Part shown: piece after piece, positions 33,186 to 42,938 of the stretch
Numbering within the stretch: position 1 is the stretch's first letter
Layout of the letters: each line of letters opens with the position of its first letter
Assembly (NCBI RefSeq): GCF_001641265.1
Contig: NW_020167523.1
Location: 992,001 to 1,056,000, forward strand
Origin: Pseudogymnoascus destructans
Taxonomy: Eukaryota; Ascomycota; Leotiomycetes; Thelebolales; Thelebolaceae
DNA length: 64,000 nucleotides
Direction: 5' to 3'
The notes under the pieces: generated by a model
What the model was told of the DNA's origin: nothing
Databases searched by the model: none
Seen by the model: the letters and a program-made list of their open reading frames with translations, nothing else
Translations under genes and position numbers: made by a program

Positions 33186-35045
33186 ACGTGCATGTATAAC
33201 GAAAGTGCCAAACAAGCGAAAGTGCCAAAATCATGCGGTGACCAACCCCCCCAACTAAATGTTAAATTCCTCCACAACAAAACATGCGCCATAAAAATGA
33301 TGAAAGCAAATTAGTGCTAGCTATCCAAGCTATGCAAAGCGACCCAAATTTGCGCCTTCAAGTTGCAGCTAGGATCTATTCCGTAGACCACCGCAAGCTA
33401 CGTCACCATTTACAAGGCGTACCTTCACGACGCGATATCCAAGCCAACTTACAGAAATTAAGTAACCTAGAGGAATCAGTTCTTGTTCAGTATATACTTG
33501 ACTTAGCTGCTAAAGGGTTCCCTCCTCAGTTGTCTATTGTTGAAGATATGGCAAATCGACTACTTGCAACACGCGACGCGCCACGCGTCGGGTCACGTTG
33601 GGCTTCAAACTTTGTTAAGCGCCATGTAGAGCTCCGGACACGCTTCCAGCGAAAATACGACTACCAGAGGGCTAAGTGCGAAGATCCAGAAGTCATTCGT
33701 GGCTGGTTTGAGCTTGTATGGAACACAATTCTAAAGTATGGCATCAACAATGCAGATATCTACAACTTTGATAAGACTGGGTTTATGATGGGCGTCATCT
33801 CAAGCGCAACGGTAGTAACGAGCTCAGATGGGCGGGCAAAGGCAAAAAAGGTGCAGCCTGGCAATCGGGAATGGGTTACAGTAATCCAAGGCGTTAGTTC
33901 TCAAGGTTGGGCAGTGCCGCCATTTGTCATTGTGGCAGGTAAAAACCACCTTGCATCTTGGTATGAGAATAGCGGATTTCCAGCAGATTGGGTAATCGCT
34001 GTTACTGCAAATGGCTGGACTACAAACGAGAGAGGTATGGATTGGATTCAGCATTTTGAGAAGCACACAAAGCCCCGGAGTGTTGGTGGTTATCACTTGT
34101 TAGTCCTTGATGGTCATGAGAGCCACCACTCAGACAAGTTTGAGGAGTACTGCAAAGAACACAACATTATTACGCTTTGTATGCCTGCTCACTCTTCCCA
34201 TATACTCCAACCACTTGATGTTGGCTGTTTTGGCCCATTAAAGAGAGCTTACGGTCGGCAAATTGAAGATATGATGCGGGCTCATATTATTCACATTACT
34301 AAGGATGACTTCTTTCCTACCTTCCACGCTGCATTTAACATTGCAATGACAGAAAGCAATATTCAGGGAGGGTTCCGAGGTGCTGGGCTTCTTCCATTTA
34401 GCCCTGAGAGTGTAATATCTACACTTGACCTTAGGTTTAAGACGCCAACACCTCCAACCTCTCACCCAAACACCGCTCAACCATGGGTTTCTCAGACACC
34501 AAATAACCCAACTGAAGCTGTATCACAGTCTACTTTCATTAAAAACTGAATTGCGCATCATCAAAATAGCTCTCCAACCTCAATCTATGCAGCTGTTGAC
34601 CAGTTTACAAAGGGTGCATCGCAAATAATGCATCAATTAGCATTGTTAAAAGCAGAGAACCAAAACCTGCGACAGGCAAATGAAGTGCTAAGCAAGCGCC
34701 GGAGAGCTAAAAAAACACGACTACAGCAAGGAGGATCACTTAGTCAACAGGTAGCACAGGAGCTACAGGACGAGAGGGACGTTGTGCAGCAAGTAGAGTA
34801 AGAAATAAGGGCAAGTAGTGGTCGGAAGCCAAGGGAAGAAACCCATGCACGTCGCTGTGGCAAGTGTGGTGAGACTGGACACAATGCGCGCACTTGTCAG
34901 ATTGTAATAGACAGGTCTGAGGAAGAGGACTCCGAGTAGTTTTAATTAATTTATATTGTTGTGGTGGATTTATCGCAATTCTTATGGGGTAGTCGCGATA
35001 TTTTGGCATTTTCGCTTGTTTGGCACTTTCGTTATACATGCACGT
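33186..35045 (+). mobile_element. Fot1/pogo-like DNA transposon, nearly complete
   Basis: 1860 bases. Both ends read ACGTGCATGTATAACGAAAG inward and the inverted repeat continues for about 46 bases with one mismatch. It is flanked by TA on each side (33184-33185, 35046-35047), the usual target of this superfamily. It carries one transposase frame with two late stops and sits inside an older pogo transposase. Confidence 0.92.
33284..34939 (+). pseudogene. Fot1-like transposase, two late in-frame stops
   Basis: The open part (33284..34549, 421 residues) has an N-terminal psq-type helix-turn-helix, a CENP-B-type DNA-binding region (WASNFVKRHVELRTRF) and the DDE core: IYNFDKTGFMMG, LLVLDGHESHHSDKF and HILQPLDVGCFGPLKRAY. 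The frame then meets TGA (34547-34549). It reads on through a coiled-coil-like segment to TAA (34799-34801), and on again to a zinc knuckle, CGKCGETGHNARTC, ending at 34939. The core may still be intact. The lost tail includes the knuckle, so activity is uncertain. Confidence 0.85.
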
Positions 35046-35157
35046 TATCGAAAACAATTGATTAATTACATGTTGCGCTAGCTCGAGGCTAATAAGAACC
35101 CTAATAAAACAGTTAATATTCTAAAGGCGATACAGTGCAGTCGACTTACGTGGGAAG
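35046..35157 (+). pseudogene. old pogo-type transposase, fragment 2
   Basis: About 0.1 kb of the older transposase between the two insertions. With one TA removed it continues fragment 1 in frame (LRYRKQLINYMLR, in-frame TAG, then NPNKTVNILKAIQ). The last 8 bases (35150-35157) are the target duplication of the next insertion. Confidence 0.8.
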
Positions 35158-35404
35158 TAGTGTGCGCCACGGGGGACCGTCGGTTCGGAACATTTCCAGA
35201 CTGGACCGCGGTCTGGTCTGGAAATATTGGAAAAACCGACCAGACCGGTGCGGTCCCCCAACGGTTCCTTGGCAAACCAACACGTGCAATCTGTCACGTG
35301 CGTATATTCAAATCTACGATAACTTCACAGACAGATATATTTAGTGTAGTAAACGAATATATTTGGTATCTACTTCCCCCAGTATTGGTTCCTCCCTTCC
35401 TTAC

Positions 35405-35917
35405 TCAAAGTAGCTGCCCTGGGAACTGGAACCCCGTCATATAGAGCCTCATTGATTGCACCAGTTTCATGTCCTTCTGCTGAATGGTAACACGCTTTGC
35501 GTGGATCGCAGCAAGTTGCGTCACTGTAATGATTACTATAATGATTACTATAAAATGGATGTTCACTTACTCTCAAACCCCTTGACCAAAGTGGTCTCAG
35601 CTGCTTCTTGTAGTGCAGAAACTGCAGTCGCTTGGATTCGATAGGGCGATTTCAGGTCAACCATGATCTCTTTGATGAGGCAGACGAATGGCGCATGGGG
35701 AATGAGTAGCTCTGTTGTTTTCTGGTATCGCTTGATTTGACGAAGTGCAACAACTATTTGATGTCAGTAAGAGCTTTATAGTAATAAGTATAGTAATCAA
35801 CCTACTGCCTGGCTTGGAACGACGCTTCTTCGCCTTCATCACAGTCTTCCCACCCACTGGTGCCTTCCTTGGGGCTTTGCTGGCCGTATTCTGGTGAACT
35901 TGTTTCTGGCGAGCCAT
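35405..35917 (-). CDS. histone H3-like protein, left arm copy
   Basis: Exons 35917..35806, 35753..35571 and 35523..35405 give 137 residues from the ATG of MARQKQ. The tail is [18 protein letters not shown]. The fold keeps [40 protein letters not shown] and [14 protein letters not shown], clearly the H3 histone fold in order. This copy keeps AIHAKR of canonical H3; the right copy has AIHTKR. Upstream on the same frame a TAG (35996-35998) separates it from a 100-codon frame. The C-terminus extends past H3 ([11 protein letters not shown]). Whether it is expressed or enters nucleosomes is unknown. Confidence 0.8.
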
Positions 35918-35995
35918 GCTGGATATCTTGGGTTCTTTCTGGCTCAGTACTTGGCCTGGTGCAAGAGTTGGGATTGGGCCTCGGGAAGCCTTGGG

Positions 35996-36356
35996 CTAGG
36001 TTGGAGGAGGTGATTGATGTTGTGGTTGACGCTGGCTAGAGCGCGTTGGTGTAGTTGGAAGGCGATGGCGACCCATGAACTTAGGACCCCTAGTACCGTC
36101 TTGTGCCGTTTCGGAATCTGAACTTGAAGTCACAGGGTCCGCGTCGTCATAGGGCTCGTCATCCATATTGCCCTGACGAGGTGTTACTATAAGTATTACT
36201 ATAATATAAGAGGAGTGGTTCACTTACCAGTCCACCCGTGAGTGGCTTGTCACATAATAACAGAAAGGTTGAGGGAGGAAAACCCAAATTTGGGTGGGTG
36301 TTGTGTTCTGGGTGAACTGCTGGCTCGCTTGGCGAAATATATTGAGCTTCACCCAT
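35996..36356 (-). other. spliced reading frame upstream of the left H3-like copy
   Basis: ATG 36356, donor GTAAGT and acceptor CGTCAG at about 36227-36173, then MDDEPYDDADPVTSSSDSE and a Pro/Gln/Ser-rich end at TAG 35996-35998. The intron carries the TTATAGTAAT words found in the histone introns. It is in frame with the H3-like tail beyond the stop, so it could be the lost N-terminus of the same protein. No domain is recognised. Confidence 0.4.
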
Positions 36357-36399
36357 TATATGGTAATAGGCGTATTAAGTGAATTCTACCATAACAATA

Positions 36400-36640
36400 C
36401 ACAACAACAATAGGAATCCTAAGCTTCTGCCACCACCCCAAACTTCCTACTTCTGCCACCACCCTGAGCTTCCTACTTACTGCTACCACCCCGAGCTTCC
36501 TTCTTCTGGATTTCCGAGCTTCCTACTTCTGCTACCACCCCGAGCTTCCTTCTTCTGAATTTCTGAGCTTCTACCTCCACAGTCGCCTTCTTCTGTCCAC
36601 CCACCCACCCTCCACCACCAAGGTAAGTCTTTACTCCCTC
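36400..36640 (+). repeat. degenerate tandem repeats in the element centre
   Basis: Several imperfect copies of a roughly 40-base unit with GAGCTTCCTACTTCTGC and TACCACCCC, on a pyrimidine-rich strand between the two outward-facing genes. Possibly the bidirectional promoter region. Confidence 0.6.
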
Positions 36641-36692
36641 CTACCATCAATTACTTTATAGTAACCATTATAGTAATCACCCATCACCCACC

Positions 36693-37325
36693 ATGGTCGG
36701 AAAGCGCAAAGAATCAACCGAGAAGTCGACCAACGAGAAGGCTTCCCGAGGCCCAATCCCAACTCTTGCACCAGGCCAAGTACTGAGCCAGAAAGAACCC
36801 AAGATATCCAGCATGGCTCGCCAGAAACAAGTTCACCAGAATACGGCCAGCAAAGCCCCAAGGAAGGCACCAGTGGGTGGGAAGACTGTGATGAAGGCGA
36901 AGAAGCGTCGTTCCAAGCCAGGCAGTAGGTTGATTACTATACTTATTACTATAAAGCTCTTACTGACATCAAATAGTTGTTGCACTTCGTCAAATCAAGC
37001 GATACCAGAAAACAACAGAGCTACTCATTCCCCATGCGCCATTCGTCTGCCTCATCAAAGAGATCATGGTTGACCTGAAATCGCCCTATCGAATCCAAGC
37101 GACTGCAGTTTCTGCACTACAAGAAGCAGCTGAGACCACTTTGGTCAAGGGGTTTGAGAGTAAGTGAACATCCATTTTATAGTAATCATTATAGTAATCA
37201 TTACAGTGACGCAAGTTGCTGCGATCCACACAAAGCGTGTTACCATTCAGCAGAAGGACATGAAACTGGTGCAATCAATGAGGCTCTATATGACGGGGTT
37301 CCAGTTCCCAGGGCAGCTACTTTGA
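36693..37325 (+). CDS. histone H3-like protein, right arm copy
   Basis: Exons 36693..36924, 36977..37159 and 37207..37325 give 177 residues from ATG 36693 (context ACCATGG), or 137 from the internal ATG 36813, which opens the H3 tail MARQKQ. H3 features: Lys4, Lys14 and Lys18 equivalents kept in tail AxxKAPRK; alpha-N and alpha-1 [20 protein letters not shown]; alpha-2 [20 protein letters not shown]; alpha-3 [16 protein letters not shown]. Lys9 is replaced by Asn (QNTAS). Loop 1 has H3 length, without the CENP-A insertion. Compared with genuine H3, sites are freely changed, so it evolves outside normal histone constraint. Introns share a TTATAGTAAT motif. Confidence 0.85.
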
Positions 37326-37594
37326 GTAAGGAAGGGAGGAACCAATACTGGGGGAAGTAGATACCAAATATATTCGTTTACTACACTAAATATATCTGTC
37401 TGTGAAGTTATCGTAGATTTGAATATACGCACGTGACAGATTGCACGTGTTGGTTTGCCAAGGAACCATTGGGGGACCGCACCAGTCTGGTCGGTTTTTC
37501 CAATATTTCCAGACCAGACCGCAGTCCGGTCTGGAAATGTTCGGAACTGACAGTTCCGAACCGACGGTCCCCCGTGGTGCACACTAGTAGGAAG

Positions 37595-38185
37595 CACTTA
37601 AAGCACCAAAAATCCAGAAGTGTTGGTGGCGATCAACTCTCATAAAAAAACCAGAAAATATGGATATGCGTCAAGATAATACTGCTGAGGTCAAGGAACT
37701 AGGAATGGAAGTTGCAAGGCTACTAGGAGATGTCATGCCAATTGCAGATTTTCTCAACCCTATAGGCGAAGAGATAGTTGACAGAGATGAAGATATTTTT
37801 GAAGCTGTAGTACAGAGATACACTATTACAGAGGAGGATGGGATTGCAGACAGGGATGAGGAAGGGGAAGAGGAAGAGATCTGACCATCACTTGCAGACG
37901 CAAGCCAGGTGCTGAATACCCTTCAATTATTTGCTTCCCTCGCTGAAGATGGAGGTCAGATTTCAGTAATAAAGGCATTAGAACAGATTGGCAAGGATAT
38001 CTCGCAAGAGAAAGTCGCGAAGAGTACCTAACGTTTACTAGATGGCTGGGTGTCAAAGTAGCATACATTTTTTTTTTTTTTTTACATATATTCCTCAGAT
38101 TTCCGTGAACCTCCACATAAGGATATCCTCACTATAAGGATGCCACACCCGGTCCTGAGGGCATCCTTATATTGAGGTTCAACTG
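37595..38185 (+). pseudogene. old pogo-type transposase, fragment 3 and right terminus
   Basis: Continues fragment 2 in frame once the 8-base duplication is removed (KAPKIQKCWWRSTLIKKPEN). It then covers an acidic tail (37660-37883), a TGA at 37882-37884 and further readable sequence to about 38030. It ends in the terminal repeat, whose inward reading starts CAGTTGAACCTCAATATAAG at 38185, followed by TA. The matching left end was not found. Confidence 0.75.
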
Positions 38186-39100
38186 TATATCAATTTTGCT
38201 ATTTTGGTCTTAGTGTTGCCTTAATCGTTCTTTGTTGGCGTAATGTTTAGTATATAGCTCCTAGAATTGACTGTAATGTTGGTTGCACCAGATGTGAGAA
38301 TCTAGCCACCCAAGGAAAGGGATGATTTTACTAAGACAACACACTGTCTTAGGAAACAGAGCCAAAGGGTTGTATCTTAGACTATTCCACAACGCAGCAA
38401 TCAGTTGTATGATGTAGTGGAGTGGTTTAGACAAGTTGTACAAATGTTGAGTCTGAGAACTTAGGGATAAGTCAGAGGTTAGCACCTCACTGACTTTTCA
38501 GAAACAAGGTAACAAGATCAATGCTTGGAAGCTTGGAAAAGACGTAGAAGTATGTGATAGTTAATTTACTGTATTGTCTGCTTGCCCTTTCTTAAGGAAA
38601 GGGCAATCCTATTTATGCTAAAGGAGTGTAGTTCTCTCATTTTCCAAGACTTTCCATGACTAACCAGGCTTGGTAACTGTAGTCGACGTAAGAGAATCCC
38701 ATAGAACCATCTCCTAGGTTCCTAGCCTATAGGAAGTGAAAGGAGGTCCAAGGTCAGCGTACCCCTATAGACAAATTATGTCATAACTTAACCAATCTTG
38801 TGGGTAACTAAGGAGCGATGATGTGTAATGAATCATAGAGGGTTGTAGAAGCTTTTGGAGCTATGATGTGTAATGAATCATAGAGGGTTGTAGAAGCTTT
38901 TGTAGCTATTGTTCATGTTCCTAGGCCTCTAGTTGATAGAGATATGTCATGTGTAGTATTAGCCCAGTAACTAAGGAGTGATGTCATGTAATGAATCATA
39001 GAGGGTTGTAGAGATATGCTATGTGGTCATATCGGCCCAGTAACTAAGGAGCAATGACGTGTAATGAATCATAGAGGGTTGTAGCAATCGTTGAGTAGTA
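38186..39100. other. gene-free repeat tract
   Basis: No gene. Contains a perfect 25-base palindrome (38582-38606, TTGCCCTTTC around TTAAG) and the four-copy 28-base repeat listed next. Confidence 0.5.
38802..39090 (+). repeat. four-copy repeat around a 28-base core
   Basis: The core TGTAATGAATCATAGAGGGT plus TGTAG occurs at about 38822, 38869, 38981 and 39060. Three copies are preceded by GTAACTAAGGAG. Longer flanks (GATATGTCATGTGTAGT, GATATGCTATGTGGT) also repeat. Confidence 0.8.
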
Positions 39101-39139
39101 TTGCTCCTGTTGTTGGTGTGACAAGCCAAAATATGTATA

Positions 39140-40640
39140 GTGACTTGTAGGTTTGAGGAGGAGATTTCTAAGTTTGCTCTTGAGTTTGATAGCAAACTGA
39201 GTGCAACGAATGTCAGTATGACACACTGGCCCAATGCGTTCCATGACTATCAATCGACCTTATTGAGTCGCTTTCACCAAACCAAGGTGCGAGGGCGTTT
39301 CCTCAATCATACTGTAGCCACCATTGCGCGATCTCAGGGTTTCACAGGCCTCCAGCTAGCACATTCAACTTTGAGAAGAGGGGATAGACCTATTATGAAC
39401 GCTTCAGATCTCCTACAGCACCTGACCTTCAGGAGTCCCAAAATGAGATGGATCATAAAGGATATTATGGAGCACTGCATGAAGCCAGACAAGGATGGAA
39501 AGAGGAATAAACTCTTGTGCTCTGAAGAGATACCAGTCTCCACTTGGTATGTAGAGATGGTTTGCAAGACCTTCTACATTCGAGCAGAGGTGTTACATGC
39601 TGGACTGACCGACCCTCACTCTAGCCTTACCGTACTCATTATGATGTATGTGGTTCATCCCAATTAGATGGTGCATGTCACCGTGTTTGTTCGATAACAA
39701 CAGCAATCAACCTAGTTGAAGGATACAAAAAAGATGAAGAGAGGAACCCCCGTTGGGTCAATCTCCTTAAGTACCCGAAACGGGTCCAACTCGGATAACC
39801 TACCCTAATGCTCCCCACGTGACCGTAACCTGCCCGACTCCGATGCTTTCCATCACTGAGGGCTTTGGCATCCTTACAATTATCGTCCAATCGGAGTAAG
39901 AGCCCCCCCTACCCATGGAACATGTACAGAGGAGGGTGCTAATCCATATGGAGGTTTCTCAGAAAAAGAAAGTCACGATAGTTAGACTATCTGTGCTAAA
40001 CAGCCATGATGCCTGGCGAGAAATTAAGCAGATTGACAAGAACATCATTGATATTCTGACCAAGCTCCGTTCTCCCGAGTCATTCCAGGCCATTGCTGAT
40101 GCACTAAACAACATGTGAAACGAGGTTGTGGCTGCTCATCTCTCTCCTGAGGGCCAGATACTATTGGCTGGGAAAGAAATTCTTCCTTTGCAGCTTCACG
40201 ATCATCCTTCGTGCCTGTCCTAGAGGATGTTAATTTGATTACTCCTGCTCCTACGATTGGTGATTCTACCGCTGAGGATTGGACTAGCGACGAAGACAAA
40301 CCAGGGCCATCATTTACTCCAGTTAATCGTCCTCTTCTGAAGAGGAAGCATGCGATGCTAGCAAAGACTGTTCGTTCAGCTCATGGAAAAGAGGTGCCTT
40401 CCTCGTCTAGCGGCCCTTCTGGAGAGTATATCCCACACGGGATTGATAGCGAATCTGATAATGACATCAACGCTATAATTGCCCCTGGTGATCTAAGTGA
40501 TGATGACAATGGGCCTGAGCTTACACCTACTGATTACATTAAGGATTTCAAGAAGTTGTAGATGAAGCTTACCCCTGAGGAGAAAGTTCTTTACGACCAA
40601 GATGAACTTGATTTTCTTGTGTTGTTAAGCATGGACCCAA
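39140..40640 (+). pseudogene. SNF2-like helicase C-terminal relic
   Basis: The open piece 39140..39667 contains WYVEMVCKTFYIRAEVLHAGLTD and SSLTVLIMMYVV, recalling the helicase C-lobe of fungal SNF2-like proteins. About a dozen residues normally between them are missing. After stops and an unrelated patch (about 39670-39930) the frame resumes with SQKKKVTIVRLSVLNSHDAW, and QIDKNIIDILTKLRSP. A Ser/Asp-rich C-terminal part follows (40211..40561). Stops at several points make it non-functional. Confidence 0.55.
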
Positions 40641-42938
40641 ACCATGTGTAGAGATCCAGGGTACCCTTGACTCAGCGGTTGCAGAGCGTGGATTACGCCT
40701 CGTTATTCTTGATGCTCCAGCCAGTTTAAGACAAGGGTTAAGGTCTCCCCTGACATTAAATACAATGCCCTTCTTGACCATAACTAAGACAGCGAGGAGC
40801 CCTTCTTGTCCCCAGCATTTTCAACAACTTACGATATCGGAAGGAGCTTGGCTCTGAGGCGCTTTGTGTGGATGCTAGCACCAATCTCTGAGGTTGTGAG
40901 CACGATCGCTACCACCCACCTTAATGCTAGCTCTGTTCCAATGACTATGGACTCTCCTGTACATGTACAGAATTGTACTGCCAGACACTGCTCCTACTGT
41001 CAAGTCCTACGGTATTAGGATGTTGAATGTAGTAGACCCAGTCAAAAGCCATGATCCGGTTCTTAATGAGGTTCTGATGGATACGACTCCTGACAGACCA
41101 TTGAGTCCTTCTCTTTCGACTGCTCATTCTGAATAAGGCAGTAGCAGCTTTACTTCAGTACCCCTTTTTACAGCAATGTTTTATGGCGTATGGCTAATAG
41201 TGGAGGATTTGTGGTCATGGATGGATTTTCTACCGTCATTGTATATTAGAAAACCGTAAATAGGATAAAGTAAATCACATTTGTTCTGGAATATTATGAT
41301 TTGTATATGACATGTGTATGTTCATACATAAGGAACGATATTGTATTGAATTTATATGGAATAGTTTCGAAACAATCCTGTCATAATGACGATACTATTG
41401 TACAGCTATTTCCATACTCTCTCATAGAGCACTTAGTTTATTAGCTCAGTTTTGAAGGATATTTGGTGCCATGGATATCGCTTGAGAGGCCTATCATAGT
41501 GTTGAATATTGTTACGGTGGAGATATTGTACTGGGCAACTAGTCCTGGACTGGTCTGGCGAGCATCATATGGCCCACAAATCACCCATGTAAAATTAGGC
41601 CAGCAAACCGTCTAAAAAAATGGGCCGTCGCCCGTAAGGTAGTTGTGGAGCACGGCACCAATCGGCGTTTGGTGCTAGCCGCGTCCGGGATGCCCATTCT
41701 CACCCGTTCGGTAGGGCCCAATCCATGTGACATATTCAGTACTCGCCGGCACTTGGCGCCTACTGAACGCCAGTCGAGCTTGGTATCCATGGACTGGAAT
41801 TTGTCAGGCAGAATGTCGTGCTCACCGGCGCTGGGCTTTTGGAGTCAGGCGTCCATCGATACTCGGGGAACACCAGCCATACCGACCATCCAGAGTGCGA
41901 AACTCGTCAGTGTCCATCAGCGTCCGCCGAATATCAGTTCCCATAGCGCAGCGCTGGAGTATGGCGCGAGTCGCGCTTGGTCTGCCTCGAGTATAAATTG
42001 ACATATTTACATATTTCTTCGTTTTATGGTACCGCGACCGCCCGCGCCCGATCGGATTGGTTGTGCTGTATTCAGCTATGCTGCTCACGATTTTCATTGT
42101 CCGGGCTACTCATTGGCGTTTGGTCTCTCCACCGTGACGTTGGACCAGGCAGGCTCGCGGAGCTTACGAAAGACGTGGGGCGTCACAGAGTTTGGCAGTG
42201 CGAGCCGCGTTGAGAATATCCTGGTCTATACAAAGGCTCCCCTGGCTTCACGGATGTGGCTTTCCTGCGCTTGTTTCACTCGAGCTATGCCTATACAATA
42301 TTTATTATTTGGCTTCCGACGAGTACTTGGCGAGCGTCTGTCTAATTTGATACAAGTTTTGCAAGGGGTACGGGTGCGCCTAGCGTTGTGACCGGCAAAC
42401 GATAATCATAGTCACGTAAAGATTTTAGGAATGACAACGATTGTATTGTATCTAAGCACCAGATTCTCGAGTAACTCGTGGCCAGCCCTGGATGCCTAAA
42501 TGATTGCTGTCCGAGTTACCAAATGAACGCCTAACTGCCACAAAAAAAATGCTTCCACACTCTCCCCCAATCTCGCCACATCCTCCGCCCAAACCCACTG
42601 GAGGGTTTCAGGAGGGGTTCAGCGTAAGGTGACAAATAAAATATGCCCGATGTGATGACCTGCGCGTGCAATAAAGAAAAAAAAAGGCAACAAAAATAAT
42701 CTTTTGTTTGAAGGGCCGGCTTTTTCATTATGACGATGTGGCCGTCGGGCAACGGCAGACAAACGAGACCAGAAGACCAGAAGACGGCAAACAAGCTTCT
42801 GATGCTTTGTCTGGGCTTCATTAACTTCGCCGGAACAGAAAAACAAATCCACTTTGCTCCAACCACGAGAAATATCACCTAATCGAAAACCAACCCAGTT
42901 CGACGAGAAACGAGGTGACACAATTTACTATAACACCA
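40641..42938. other. 2.3 kb without a recognisable gene
   Basis: Decayed sequence after the helicase relic to about 41130, then an AT-rich part, then a GC-richer block (41560-42400). The block holds open frames (41645..42001, 42026..42391) with no family similarity and no splice support. Confidence 0.4.

Larger units (their letters stand above)
35158..37586. mobile_element. palindromic hAT-like element carrying histone H3-like genes
   Basis: 2429 bases. Both ends begin TAGTGTGC and read TAGTGTGCRCCACGGGGGAC inward. The flanks are GTGGGAAG (35150-35157) and GTAGGAAG (37587-37594), an 8-base duplication with one change that fits the hAT pattern nTnnnnAn. The arms 35158..35992 and 36738..37586 are nearly identical inverted copies; the right arm has a 14-base extra segment. 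The central spacer (35993..36737) is unique. No transposase is encoded, so the element must be non-autonomous. Each arm carries the same spliced histone H3-like gene, transcribed outward. Most arm differences noted are transitions. Confidence 0.85.

Noticed and set aside
35405..37325. CENP-A (centromeric H3) identity for the element-borne histone
   Set aside because: Loop 1 lacks the two-residue insertion of CENP-A and the tail keeps MARxKQ and KAPRK of ordinary H3.
35158..37586. Tc1/mariner or MULE classification of the palindrome
   Set aside because: Flanks are not TA and the duplication is 8 bases with nTnnnnAn, fitting hAT better than 9-base MULE or TA insertion.
41645..42391. Open frames in the GC-richer block of the 41-42 kb gap
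   Set aside because: Several overlapping frames of equal quality on both strands and no recognisable motif.
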